Made by a program: the position numbers and the translations under genes. Of a stretch of 39,877 bases of DNA, positions 30,902-39,222 are shown one piece after another. Under the pieces are notes generated by a model. That model was not told the DNA's origin, did no database searches, and saw only the letters and a list, made by a program, of their open reading frames with translations. Origin of the DNA: Candidatus Gastranaerophilales bacterium (GTDB taxonomy: Bacteria > Cyanobacteriota > Vampirovibrionia > Gastranaerophilales > UBA9971); NCBI GenBank assembly GCA_028278305.1, contig JANQEP010000033.1, positions 1 through 39,877 of the forward strand, given 5' to 3'. Numbering within the stretch: position 1 is the first letter of the stretch; each line of letters begins with the position of its first letter.

Positions 30902-31801
30902 ATGAAAACCGCTTCATCTTTTAACATAATCAAAAAAGTCTTGTTTTTATCTGTAGGGGTTGCACTTGTAGCTTTCGGTCTTGAGCAGTTTTTAGTTCCC
31001 AACAATATTATTGACGGTGGAATCGTCGGGATTTCCATTATTACCAGTTATTTAACAAAACTTCCGCTGGGAATCTTTATTTTCTGCTTTAACCTGCCTT
31101 TTCTGTATTTTGGATATAAGCATCTGGGAAGGAATTTTCTTTTTTCATCCTTATTTTCCATTGCGCTGCTTTCAATAGCTGTATCAATATTTCATCATTT
31201 CCCGAGTGTTACACAGGATTTACTGCTCTCCAGCATCTTTGGCGGAATAATAATCGGTATTGGACTGGGAATTATTTTTAGAAATAACGGCTCGCTCGAT
31301 GGTACAGAAATTGTTGCTATAACCTTTTCCAGAAAGATCAGTTTTTCTGTCGGAGAGATTATAATGTTTTTTAACGTTTTTATACTCGCAAGTGCAGGTG
31401 TAGTCTTTGGATGGGACAGGGCAATGTATTCTTTGATTTCATATTTTATTATTTTTAAGACAATAGATGTTGTGCTTGACGGTCTTGATGAGTCAAAATC
31501 CGTAATTATAGTATCTGATTACTATGAGGAAATAGCCCTGGCTATTATGCAGCACCTGGAGAGAGGCGTAACTTATATTGACGGACAGGGCGGTTATACA
31601 AAAGAACCTAAGAAAATCATTTTTTGCGTAATAACAAGACTTGAGCTCGCAGAACTTAAGCATCTTATCGGTGAAATCGATCCTTCCGCTTTTATAGCCA
31701 TAGAAAATGTTCATGAGGTTACCGGCGGGTTCATTAAAAAGAAAAAACAAATGCTTAAATTTACACAGAAAAAACTTTTAAATGAGACTAAAAACAATTA
31801 A
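30902..31801 (+). CDS. YitT-family membrane protein
   Basis: 299 residues. About five membrane helices in the first 195 residues (DUF161/YitT_membrane; LFLSVGVALVAFGLEQFLVP, then NIIDGGIVGISIITSYL, then LLSSIFGGIIIGIGLGIIFR and RNNGSLDGTEIVA) are followed by a soluble DUF2179 domain (about 200-285: RGVTYIDGQGGYTKEPKKII, then FIAIENVHEVTGGFIKKK). The family has no established biochemical function. ATG is preceded by AAAGGATGGAAAACCTCTG. A bidirectional terminator follows. Confidence 0.88.
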   Translation: MKTASSFNIIKKVLFLSVGVALVAFGLEQFLVPNNIIDGGIVGISIITSYLTKLPLGIFIFCFNLPFLYFGYKHLGRNFLFSSLFSIALLSIAVSIFHHFPSVTQDLLLSSIFGGIIIGIGLGIIFRNNGSLDGTEIVAITFSRKISFSVGEIIMFFNVFILASAGVVFGWDRAMYSLISYFIIFKTIDVVLDGLDESKSVIIVSDYYEEIALAIMQHLERGVTYIDGQGGYTKEPKKIIFCVITRLELAELKHLIGEIDPSAFIAIENVHEVTGGFIKKKKQMLKFTQKKLLNETKNN

Positions 31802-31807
31802 CCGGGT

Positions 31808-31838
31808 AAAAAGCATGAAAGCTTTTTCATGCTTTTTT
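31808..31838. terminator. Bidirectional terminator between YitT and methyltransferase genes
   Basis: AAAAAGCATGAAA and TTTTTCATGCTTTTTT form a strong stem around GC; T-runs are present on both strands, serving two convergent genes. Confidence 0.85.
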
Positions 31839-31845
31839 AATAGCC

Positions 31846-33084
31846 TTAGAAGCAGTTTGGTTTATAGCATTCCACAAACAGGCTTACGTTTTCATACATA
31901 TCAAACTTCGGTCTTCTTAGCTCTTCGTCTCTTGAATTACCGAAAGAACTTCTTTCTATATCAACAAAACCTGCATTTTGAAGCATTCTTTCCAGTTTTT
32001 CATAATAAATACCGTTAATATGTGCAATATAAGGTCGTGACCTGTCAACATGACTTAAGCACCAATTGATAAAATCGTCTTTTTCAAGTGAATAAAACTT
32101 TTCCCTGACCTCTTCTTCGGGAACCCGGGGTCCCCCTGTGCCTGCTTCATAGCTTACGAAGGTATTTAGCAATAAAGCCCCGACGGGATCGTCTTTTCTT
32201 GTACAAATCCCGCTGAACCACTTCCTGTTATTGTTTTTGTAAGCTTCAAGCGCCGCATCAGCGTCAGGACAGGAAAGCCTTAAAACCCCGCCGGGTTTCA
32301 TGGTTCTGTAGAGTTCCTTAAGCATAAATTCAATGTGGGGATCTTCTATATGCTCGATACAGTGGGAAGAAAATACTTTTTCCACCATGTTATCCACAAT
32401 CGGAAAAGGGGTGCACTTTCTTAAGTCCACTCGAATATCCGCCTTTACATAGCAATCAAGTGTCATCCAGTCTTTTTCCTGCCAGATTCCCGGTCCAATA
32501 TTAATTTTACAGGGTTTATCTATAATTTTATCTTTGTTATTTATATTTTTCACACCGGCATCTATTGAGTTTATTTCCGGGGCATACATTTTATAATAAA
32601 AAGAAATTGTACTAAGAGTAAAATTATCACTCATATTTACCGAGAGATCGCTCATGCATTTTCTGGCTTCCGGTATATTGCCCGCAAGTCTTATATTCGG
32701 AAGTGAAAGCTCTTCTGAGAAATCAACAATTTCCGCGGCAATCCTTAAAATATCCGCACTGGGTTCTATTACTATTATTTTTTCATCAGTTTTTTTTGCA
32801 AATCTTTTTAATACATATCCTAATCCTAATCCATATAAGAGATGAACTCTTTTTTCCCCGTTAAAATCATTGGAAGCTGCCTGTTGATAGACTTCTATAG
32901 CTTCATAAACAGGATCAGTATTATCATGAACAAACTCATTATCATAAACCAGGTTAGCATCCTCTGATTCTGAATTTACAAGCTGGATTGGTCTGGTTAT
33001 TTCCTTATGATTTAAAATTTTTTCAGCTAAAAGTTGGTTATATTCGGCAATTAACAGAAGGTTCTTTTTAAATATTTTACTCAT
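31846..33084 (-). CDS. Fused MptE-like/DUF115-type N-domain and SAM-dependent methyltransferase
   Basis: 412 residues. Residues 60-170 resemble the N-terminal part of the 6-hydroxymethylpterin pyrophosphokinase MptE-like (DUF115) family: VHLLYGLGLGYVLKRFAKKT, then IIVIEPSADILRIAAEIVDF. Residues 190-412 are a class I, type 11 methyltransferase: CKINIGPGIWQEKDWMTLDC (SAM loop), DNMVEKVFSSHCIEHI, LKELYRTMKPGGVLRLSCPD. In other bacteria DUF115 proteins often accompany glycan or motility genes, so a surface-sugar or glycan-methylation role is conceivable. The fusion is unusual to me. The substrate cannot be told. Confidence 0.7.
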   Translation of the reverse strand: MSKIFKKNLLLIAEYNQLLAEKILNHKEITRPIQLVNSESEDANLVYDNEFVHDNTDPVYEAIEVYQQAASNDFNGEKRVHLLYGLGLGYVLKRFAKKTDEKIIVIEPSADILRIAAEIVDFSEELSLPNIRLAGNIPEARKCMSDLSVNMSDNFTLSTISFYYKMYAPEINSIDAGVKNINNKDKIIDKPCKINIGPGIWQEKDWMTLDCYVKADIRVDLRKCTPFPIVDNMVEKVFSSHCIEHIEDPHIEFMLKELYRTMKPGGVLRLSCPDADAALEAYKNNNRKWFSGICTRKDDPVGALLLNTFVSYEAGTGGPRVPEEEVREKFYSLEKDDFINWCLSHVDRSRPYIAHINGIYYEKLERMLQNAGFVDIERSSFGNSRDEELRRPKFDMYENVSLFVECYKPNCF

Positions 33085-33193
33085 TTACGAAAGAGTTCCT
33101 TTATTTTTTCACTATTTCTTATACATAGTACTATGCCGGTTATTTTTTATAATCCTGATTATAAAGTATTTAAGAAAGTAAGGAATAAAGAAT

Positions 33194-33231
33194 AAAAAAA
33201 AGACGCTTTTAATCAAGAGCGTCTTTTTTTT
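33194..33231. terminator. Bidirectional terminator after the CopG-like gene
   Basis: AAAAAAAGACGCT and AGCGTCTTTTTTT pair around an 8-10 base loop, with A-run and T-run on both sides; it ends the minus-strand gene at 33248 and shields the start of the methyltransferase gene. Confidence 0.85.
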
Positions 33232-33247
33232 ATTTAAACTAAGCCTG

Positions 33248-33436
33248 TTAATCAAGCATGGATTCGAGTAAATTAGCATTATGTCCGGCTAAAGTGTTCT
33301 CTCTTAATTTATGCCTGTGAATATATACACGAAGTGCCTCTCTGATAAGTTCACTTCTTGATCTTTGCTCTTCATCCGCAATTTCATCGATCTTACCTAA
33401 AAACTCCTTAGGCATTGAAATTAGTACTCTGGCCAT
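33248..33436 (-). CDS. CopG/ribbon-helix-helix regulator
   Basis: 62 residues. A strand-forming start (MARVLISMPKEFLGKIDEIA) followed by helix-turn-helix residues (DEEQRSRSELIREALRVYIH) is the classic RHH pattern, in which the first strand of a dimer reads the major groove. Small RHH proteins of this type are often antitoxins or autorepressors, but no partner gene is next to it. Start ATG preceded by GGAGGAACAA. Confidence 0.85.
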   Translation of the reverse strand: MARVLISMPKEFLGKIDEIADEEQRSRSELIREALRVYIHRHKLRENTLAGHNANLLESMLD

Positions 33437-33590
33437 TTGTTCCTCCTGTTCATATTATTATCTTTAGTAGGTTACTATATATATTTGTTTGTTATCTGTA
33501 TATATAAAAAAAAATTAGTTTATATTATTGCTATATTTTATATATAAATACAAAAAAATTATCATTTCTTAATATTTATCTGGAGAGGTA

Positions 33591-33647
33591 TAAGTAGGTA
33601 ATAATAAATTTTTTGAAAATTTTACCGTAGAATTTTTTACTATATTA
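33591..33647. repeat. TTACG-family remnant
   Basis: GGTAATAATAAATTTTTTGA then AAATTTTACCGTAGAATTTTTTACTATATTA resembles the family ends with an altered central TTACCG. It covers the 3' end of the downstream exchanger gene's trailing region. Confidence 0.4.
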
Positions 33648-34688
33648 AATGATCCTATAAATAACATAAACCATGTATATTAAATAAAAGAACCCGCCGG
33701 TTAAAAGCGCTGAGGGCTTTAAAATTCCTTTATTTGCCACTATATTAAAATATATAACCGAAACAGAGAGATAGACAATTATTATATTTACCCATGCTTC
33801 TGTTTCAAAGACCCACGGAGTAAGAGCCAGCCCTACAGCTGTCGGAATGCAGCTTTGAAAAACCATTGCGCCTGTTATATTTCCCATAGCAAGAGTATCT
33901 TTTCTGTTTTTTATCCAGATAATACTGTTAAACTTCTCGGGAAGCTCTGTTGCAATAGGAGCTATTATAAGGCTTAATATAAGGGGATTCAGGTGAAAAG
34001 TTTCTGAAATAAATTTTATCTGTTCTACGAAAAAATGTGCTAACACAATAATAACCCCGAGCGCAAGTAAAAATTGCAGAAAAATAAGCGGGCGCTTTAG
34101 TTTAGGGGAAAATTTTATAAAATTAGTCATGAACAGGGCTTCAAGCTCTTCATAGCTTCCTTCGGGAATCCGGCTAGCTGTTCTTATGGTTTTTACGACA
34201 TAAACCAGGTAAATAGTAAGTAATAATCCTGCCATTGCATATTTTACAGGTTTAAAGGGAATAAAAGAACTGAATATTGAAATAGAATAAGCTAATGCGA
34301 AATAGTGGAAATCCCTGAACATAATGATGGTATTCACGGGCATATCACTGTTTCTTCTGCCTTTATGAGTATAGAAAATTACAGCAGCGCCTGAAATACA
34401 AAATGCCAGGGTTCCAAGAAGAAAAGGCGCGCCGAGAATTGCGCCTATACCGATTTCTTTCCCGGTTTCTATATCTGAGCCTGCCATATAAGCCCCGACA
34501 ATAGCCACAATAGGCACTAAAGTTTCAGGTAAGGCTGTTCCTACTGCTGCGATTACACTTCCAACCGCTCCTTCCGATAAATTTAATTCTTCTCCCAGGT
34601 GCTCAACCGCGTTGGTAAATACTATACAGGCGCCTACTATGAGCACGAGCACAACTAAAATTTCTATTACCGAAAGAATTATTTCCAA
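33645..34688 (-). CDS. Sodium/calcium exchanger (CaCA superfamily)
   Basis: 347 residues with about ten membrane helices. The two inverted alpha-repeats that bind cations are visible: AVGSVIAAVGTALPETLVPIV (residues about 41-61) and ILSLIIAPIATELPEKFNSI (about 240-260), each with the acidic residue and conserved proline. The family exchanges Ca2+ (or other divalent ions) for Na+ or H+ across the inner membrane. ATG is preceded by AAGGAGTGTGTTTTGG. Confidence 0.88.
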   Translation of the reverse strand: MEIILSVIEILVVLVLIVGACIVFTNAVEHLGEELNLSEGAVGSVIAAVGTALPETLVPIVAIVGAYMAGSDIETGKEIGIGAILGAPFLLGTLAFCISGAAVIFYTHKGRRNSDMPVNTIIMFRDFHYFALAYSISIFSSFIPFKPVKYAMAGLLLTIYLVYVVKTIRTASRIPEGSYEELEALFMTNFIKFSPKLKRPLIFLQFLLALGVIIVLAHFFVEQIKFISETFHLNPLILSLIIAPIATELPEKFNSIIWIKNRKDTLAMGNITGAMVFQSCIPTAVGLALTPWVFETEAWVNIIIVYLSVSVIYFNIVANKGILKPSALLTGGFFYLIYMVYVIYRII

Positions 34689-34837
34689 AACACACTCCTT
34701 AATTCTTACTTAAAATACAGATAGATTTAATGTATATTCTGTTTTTTATTTTATAATTGGCTTGATAGCCAGGTCCATGATAAAATTTTTTTATATTTTT
34801 TCTTGTTATAAAAGTATAATCTAAAAAAGTTGAGGAT

Positions 34838-35836
34838 ATGAACGTATCAGATACAATAGATAAAATAATTGAGGAAATAAAAAAAGCAAAAAGAATTATA
34901 ATTTTTCATCATATTGCACCGGACGGAGATGCTCTCGGCTCAGCTCTTGCTCTTAGAGAAATACTTGAGCAAATTGACAGTATTGAGGTTCTTGATAATG
35001 TAATTACAAATTATGTGCCTGAAATCTATAAATATCTCCCGGATGCAGATAAATTCAAGAGAGTTAATGATCCTTTGCTATATAGCAGCTATGACCTGGG
35101 AATTGCGGTTGATTGCGCAAACAAAGACAGGCTTGGCGATGCTACGGAATTTTTTAACAAGGCAAAAAAAACCATATCAATAGATCATCACCCTACTAAT
35201 ACAGGTTTTGCAGATATTGACCTGATTGATACCCAGGCTTCAGCCTCAGCAGAGCTTGTATTTAAACTGATAAAACCGCTGGGCGCAGAGCTTACAAGAG
35301 ATATCGCCATCAATATCTATACTGCAATACTTACAGATACAGGCGGTTTTAAGTTTGAAAATACAAAGTCTGAAACTCTTCGTATCTGTGCTGATTTAAT
35401 AGATGCAGGCGCTGACCCGGTAGAAATATATAAAAATTGTTATGAAACAAAGTCCCTGGCTATGGTAAAACTTCACGCGCGCATAATTGATTCAGCTATT
35501 GTATCCGAAGATAAAAAAATCATATACGGCATAATAACAAGAGACATATTGGATGAACTTGAAGCTTCAGATGATTTTATCGATGGAATAACCGAGTCTA
35601 TGCGCCAGGTAAAAGGATTGGAAGTTGCCCTTGTCTTTAAGGAAACCCTGAAAAAAACAACCAGGGTAAGCTTTAGAAGTAATAGTTTAAATGTATGCAC
35701 TATAGCAAGTTACTTTGGAGGAGGAGGACATAAACTTGCCGCGGGCTGTCTTATTGAAAAGAAGGTTAAAGAAGCTATAGATGATGTACTTCCTGTAGTT
35801 AAAAAGCAACTTAGCAAACAAGAACTTTATCTTTGA
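34838..35836 (+). CDS. nrnA: DHH-family nanoRNase/pAp phosphatase, NrnA-like
   Basis: 332 residues. The DHH domain has IIFHHIAPDGDALGSALAL, DLGIAVDCANKDRLGD, SIDHHPTNTGFADIDLID and AILTDTGGFKFENT, motifs supplying the Mn2+ ligands; the DHHA1 domain has the nucleotide-binding tail FGGGGHKLAAGC. NrnA degrades short RNAs and dephosphorylates 3'-phosphoadenosine-5'-phosphate. The latter links it loosely to sulfur metabolism, though the local pathway uses APS rather than PAPS. Confidence 0.93.
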   Translation: MNVSDTIDKIIEEIKKAKRIIIFHHIAPDGDALGSALALREILEQIDSIEVLDNVITNYVPEIYKYLPDADKFKRVNDPLLYSSYDLGIAVDCANKDRLGDATEFFNKAKKTISIDHHPTNTGFADIDLIDTQASASAELVFKLIKPLGAELTRDIAINIYTAILTDTGGFKFENTKSETLRICADLIDAGADPVEIYKNCYETKSLAMVKLHARIIDSAIVSEDKKIIYGIITRDILDELEASDDFIDGITESMRQVKGLEVALVFKETLKKTTRVSFRSNSLNVCTIASYFGGGGHKLAAGCLIEKKVKEAIDDVLPVVKKQLSKQELYL

Positions 35837-35912
35837 AAGCAAAAATTTATAAAAAAAGATGTTAACATCCTGTAAAGATTCACTTAAATAAGGCAAATAT
35901 GAGTCTTGTCTC

Positions 35913-36027
35913 CCGGCGCCATGTTGATAGCCCCCGAAATGTCATTCCGAGCAGGGCGGACGAAAAAGCGAGAATGTAAGCAGGTAATTGTTATTCGCCC
36001 GACGTGGGAATCTGGGCAACGTCGCAT
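35913..36027. repeat. GC-richer dispersed repeat (TCATGCCG family), copy 2
   Basis: CCCGAAATGTCATTCCGAGC, then GAATGTAAGCAGGTAATTGT and CGCCCGACGTGGGAATCT, closely match copy 3 at 38586-38704. Nothing coding is seen in 35837-36079. Confidence 0.65.
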
Positions 36028-36079
36028 TAAGCTATAATTTTAAGCTTTGACACGGAGTTCCACAGATTGCCACGGGCTC

Positions 36080-37159
36080 TCAAAATGTTAAAAAATCACT
36101 GCCAAAGGTTTTTATTATCCTGTAAGAGGTATCTCTCTGTGCTGCTTTAAATCCTGCTTTTTGAATATGGTCTATAATTTCATCGGCACAGGTTTTATTG
36201 CAAACCCCTGCTGCTTTTACGACATTCTCCTCAAGCATGGTTCCGCCAAAATCATTTGCGCCAAAGCTCAATGCTATTTGCGCGATATTTAAACCCTGGG
36301 TAACCCATGAAACCTGGATATTAGGAATATTATCCAGTACAAGTCTTGAAACAGCAAGGGTTTTTAAATAATCAAAAGCAGTATTTCTTAAATTCCGGCT
36401 TAAACCCGTAAAATTCTTCCAGGGTGCAAAAGTCCAGGGAATAAACGCTGTAAACCCTCCTGTTTTATCCTGTAATTTTTGTATTTTCAGCAAATGCTCA
36501 GCTATGTGTTTTGTATTTTCACCAAAACCAAACACCATTGTTGAGGTGGTCTTAAGCCCGAGTTTATGTGCTGTTTCCATTACTTTCAGCCATTTCTGCG
36601 AAGATATTTTGTTAGGGCTGAGTTTTTTGCGAACTTCATTGCAGAGGATTTCCGCTCCGCCGCCCGGAATCGAAGATATACCCCTGTTGATAAATTCTTC
36701 AAGAAGCTCTTTTATGCTTAAACTGTTTTTTTCCGCAATAAAAACAATTTCAGAGGGGGAAAAAGCATGTATTGCCAGCCCGGGGAAATTTTTCCTCAAG
36801 TCTTCAAGGAGATTTGTATAATATTCAAGCGGTAAGTCCTGATTTAACCCGCCTTGCAAGAGAAGCTGTGTTCCGCCTGCCTGGAGAAGTTCGTTTGTTT
36901 TATGTTTTATGGTTTCATAATCCAGCACATAGCAGTCCGTATCGTTTTTATCCCTGTTAAATGCACAGAACCGGCACTTGCAGGAACATATGTTTGTGTA
37001 ATTTACGTTTCTGTCAATCACAAAAGTAACAAAGTCTTCATCAGGATGAAATTCCCGGCGTTTTTCGTTTGCGAGAAAACCGAGCTGTTTTAAATCATTG
37101 CTCTCAAGAAGCTCTATAACCTCTGATTTTTTATTCAGTCTTGTTTTTAAACTTAGCAT
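36080..37159 (-). CDS. mqnC: Cyclic dehypoxanthinyl futalosine synthase
   Basis: 359 residues, a radical-SAM enzyme of the futalosine menaquinone route; it converts dehypoxanthine futalosine to its cyclic form. The CxxxCxxC cluster motif is in NICSCKCRFCAFNRDKNDTD; further matches are CYVLDYETIKHKTNELLQAG, LLLQGGLNQDLPLEYY, SSIPGGGAEILCNEVRKKL and FIPWTFAP. The classical menFDHCEB genes are not visible. ATG at 37159 accepted. It occurs alone on the minus strand. Confidence 0.92.
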   Translation of the reverse strand: MLSLKTRLNKKSEVIELLESNDLKQLGFLANEKRREFHPDEDFVTFVIDRNVNYTNICSCKCRFCAFNRDKNDTDCYVLDYETIKHKTNELLQAGGTQLLLQGGLNQDLPLEYYTNLLEDLRKNFPGLAIHAFSPSEIVFIAEKNSLSIKELLEEFINRGISSIPGGGAEILCNEVRKKLSPNKISSQKWLKVMETAHKLGLKTTSTMVFGFGENTKHIAEHLLKIQKLQDKTGGFTAFIPWTFAPWKNFTGLSRNLRNTAFDYLKTLAVSRLVLDNIPNIQVSWVTQGLNIAQIALSFGANDFGGTMLEENVVKAAGVCNKTCADEIIDHIQKAGFKAAQRDTSYRIIKTFGSDFLTF

Positions 37160-37312
37160 GCCATTTTACATATTAGCATGGAGGTAGAGTTAAAAAAGAA
37201 TTTATCTTAATTTTTTTAAATATTTTCGACGATAAAAATAAGAATATGCTAACATAAATTTATAAGTGTTTTTTATTTAATAAATTAAATCTGGAAAGGG
37301 TAGAGGCTATTG

Positions 37313-38578
37313 ATGAGTATTAAAAAAATCGCTAAAGCTGGTTTGTTATCGTTGTTTACATTTTCCATGCTGCTTTTTGCGCAGCCTGCACTTGCAGGCA
37401 GTCCGCAGGATATTTATGACCAGGTATGGAAGCTGATTAACCGCAAGTATGTGGATGTTAACCAGAACGGGCAAAACTGGCATAAATGGAGACATAAGTA
37501 TGATAACGTTATAAGAACAAATGAAGATGCTTATGTGGCTATTGATACAATGTTATCAAGCTTAGATGACCCTTATACAAGATTTCTCGACCCCGATGAG
37601 TTTGCGGATGAAAAAAGGGCAATAAGCGGAACTCTTTATGGAGTCGGTATCCAGATCGGAATAAGAGACGACAAACTAATGGTCATAGCTCCAATAGAAG
37701 ATACACCTGCCGCTCGTGCGGGTCTTGAAACAAATGACATTATACTTGAAATTGACGGTTTAAGCACAAAAGGAATCTCTATTAAAAAAGCGGCTGACAG
37801 AATAAGAGGTCCGAAAGGCACAGCTGTTAATCTTCTTATTAAAAGAGGAGATGAAGAAATTACCTTTAAAATAGTCAGGGATAAAATTGACATTAAAGCT
37901 ATCTCTATAAAAATTCCTAAAACTGCAAAAATTGACGGAAATGTCGGGTATATAAGACTTAATTCCTTTCTGTGCCATTCTGCAAGCGATGAAATGAAAG
38001 ATGCTATTTCTAAGCTGAATGGTAAAGACGGCTATATATTAGATTTAAGGTCTAATCCTGGCGGCTTGCTTACAAACGCAATCTATATTTCTGATATGTT
38101 CATTAATTCCGGCTATATCGTAAGCACGGTAGACAGGGACGGATACAAAGAAACCCAGCGTGCCAGCAGAAATATACTTACAATAAAACCTCTTGTTGTA
38201 TTAATCAATGAAGGAAGCGCAAGCGCAAGTGAAATTCTCAGCGGCGCCCTTAAAGATAATGGCAGGGCTGTTTTAGTCGGAACAAAATCCTTTGGCAAAG
38301 GACTTGTACAGGAAATTAACAGGCTTCCTGACGGAGCAGGAATAAATATTACCACTCAAAAATACTTAACTCCCAACGGAACAGATATTAACAAAGTAGG
38401 TATTATTCCTGATATAGAAGTTAAAAATACAAAGGAAGATATAGAAAATAAAAAAGACAGACAACTTGAAAAAGCCAATCAGGTTATAAAAAACCTTATA
38501 TCATATAATAAGAGAAAAAAGGATGAGCCTAAAATCATAAATACACAACTTCCTTTAAGAATAATTATTGAAAATTAG
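37313..38578 (+). CDS. ctpA: C-terminal processing peptidase, S41 family
   Basis: About 421 residues. Signal peptide to residue 28 (MSIKKIAKAGLLSLFTFSML, then LFAQPALA), an N-terminal helical region, a PDZ domain (about 105-185, IAPIEDTPAARAGLETNDII) and the serine protease core. The catalytic Ser is in INEGSASASEILSGAL (residue 304) and the catalytic Lys in GTKSFGKGLVQ (about 329), a Ser-Lys dyad. These enzymes cut the C-terminal tails of exported proteins in the periplasm. The ORF opens with a TTG at 37310; the ATG at 37313 is preferred. RBS GGAAAGGGTAGAGG. Confidence 0.93.
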   Translation: MSIKKIAKAGLLSLFTFSMLLFAQPALAGSPQDIYDQVWKLINRKYVDVNQNGQNWHKWRHKYDNVIRTNEDAYVAIDTMLSSLDDPYTRFLDPDEFADEKRAISGTLYGVGIQIGIRDDKLMVIAPIEDTPAARAGLETNDIILEIDGLSTKGISIKKAADRIRGPKGTAVNLLIKRGDEEITFKIVRDKIDIKAISIKIPKTAKIDGNVGYIRLNSFLCHSASDEMKDAISKLNGKDGYILDLRSNPGGLLTNAIYISDMFINSGYIVSTVDRDGYKETQRASRNILTIKPLVVLINEGSASASEILSGALKDNGRAVLVGTKSFGKGLVQEINRLPDGAGINITTQKYLTPNGTDINKVGIIPDIEVKNTKEDIENKKDRQLEKANQVIKNLISYNKRKKDEPKIINTQLPLRIIIEN

Positions 38579-38585
38579 GTAGTCT

Positions 38586-38704
38586 CCCGCTATCATGCTC
38601 TCCCGAAATGTCATTCGTGTGGTTAAAATGTTCTTAAATTGCGAGGAGGGCGAGCGGGAATGTAAGCAGGTAATTGTTATCGCCTGACATGGGAATCTAT
38701 CTGA
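38586..38704. repeat. GC-richer dispersed repeat (TCATGCCG family), copy 3
   Basis: CCCGAAATGTCATTCGTG, then GCGGGAATGTAAGCAGGTAA and GACATGGGAATCTATCTGAGG, matching copy 2 in order and spacing. Begins seven bases after the ctpA stop. Confidence 0.65.
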
Positions 38705-38770
38705 GGAAGTAATAAAAAATTCTTACGTAAAATTTTTTAAAATGCGTAAGTTTTTATTCTTTACCCCTTA
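38702..38770. repeat. Core-less element of the TTACG family
   Basis: TGAGGAAGTAATAAAAAATT then CTTACGTAAAATTTTTT joins directly to AAAATGCGTAAGTTTTTATT and CTTTACCCCTTA. Both family ends are present with no core, giving a single near-perfect hairpin. It is the cleanest view of the terminal inverted repeat. Confidence 0.75.
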
Positions 38771-38860
38771 TTAAAAATAATCGGGAACAATTTTTTTATG
38801 AAGCAGTCCAATATATTGGTTCAAAAAAATTGAACCGCTAAATTTTTAAAAAAAAAAATG

Positions 38861-38894
38861 TTGAAATCATTTTATAATTGATATAAATTATAAA
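38861..38894 (+). promoter_or_regulatory. Candidate promoter for the 23S rRNA gene
   Basis: TTGAAA (38861-38866) preceded by an A-rich stretch like an UP element and followed, at 15-17 bases, by TATAAA/TAAATT. An inverted repeat GGTTCAA-AAAAA-TTGAACC (38818-38836) lies just upstream. Weak by sequence alone. Confidence 0.35.
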
Positions 38895-38973
38895 ATACTC
38901 AGGGCAGAGATATTAAAACCTCTAGATAAAGAACTGCTTGACAGTAAAAAATAGTGGTGATAATATACAAACT

Positions 38974-38996
38974 ACTCGCCAAAAAGCGAGTTTTTT
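38974..38996 (+). terminator. Terminator-like hairpin in the 23S leader
   Basis: ACTCGC-CAAAAA-GCGAGT then TTTTTT. It could end transcripts from upstream, or be read through under antitermination because boxA-like DNA follows. Confidence 0.6.
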
Positions 38997-39022
38997 AAAC
39001 GGCAATAGATGCCTTGAACTTT

Positions 39023-39041
39023 GTACCTTGACAACTGCATA
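39023..39041 (+). promoter_or_regulatory. boxA-like antitermination block before 23S rRNA
   Basis: GTACCTTGACAACTGCATA closely resembles the GAACCTTGAAAACTGCATA block that marks boxA in cyanobacterial 16S-23S spacers. It suggests this leader derives from a former rRNA spacer. Confidence 0.55.
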
Positions 39042-39111
39042 GTAAGTAAGCAAAACATACAAACAAAAAGGTTTGTGTAGTAATAATACCAATGTTCATG
39101 CGAAATAACAC

Positions 39112-39203
39112 TGATTGCCATGCCGTACTTGATGCGGCATCTATCTGAGGCGGCTTTTAGTCGCCAAAAATAGACCCCGTGTCAAGCACAGGGTGACACC
39201 GGT
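39112..39203. repeat. GC-richer dispersed repeat (TCATGCCG family), copy 4, within the 23S leader
   Basis: TGCCATGCCGTACTTGATGC, GGCATCTATCTGAGGCG, then AGACCCCGTGTCAAGCACAG. Flanked by CGAAATA (39100-39106) and its complement TATTTCG (39210-39216), so it sits in what looks like a leader hairpin. Confidence 0.65.
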
Positions 39204-39222
39204 CAAAATATTTCGTGTGTTA

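Larger units (their letters stand above)
38579..39222. other. 644-base region between ctpA and 23S rRNA without 16S or tRNA
   Basis: Holds repeats, a promoter candidate, a hairpin and the boxA-like block. I see no 16S rRNA 3' end and no tRNA-Ile or tRNA-Ala. Confidence 0.75.

Noticed and set aside
33194-33231. Small RNA gene between the CopG and methyltransferase genes
   Set aside because: It is a plain hairpin with A and T runs, fully explained as a bidirectional terminator.
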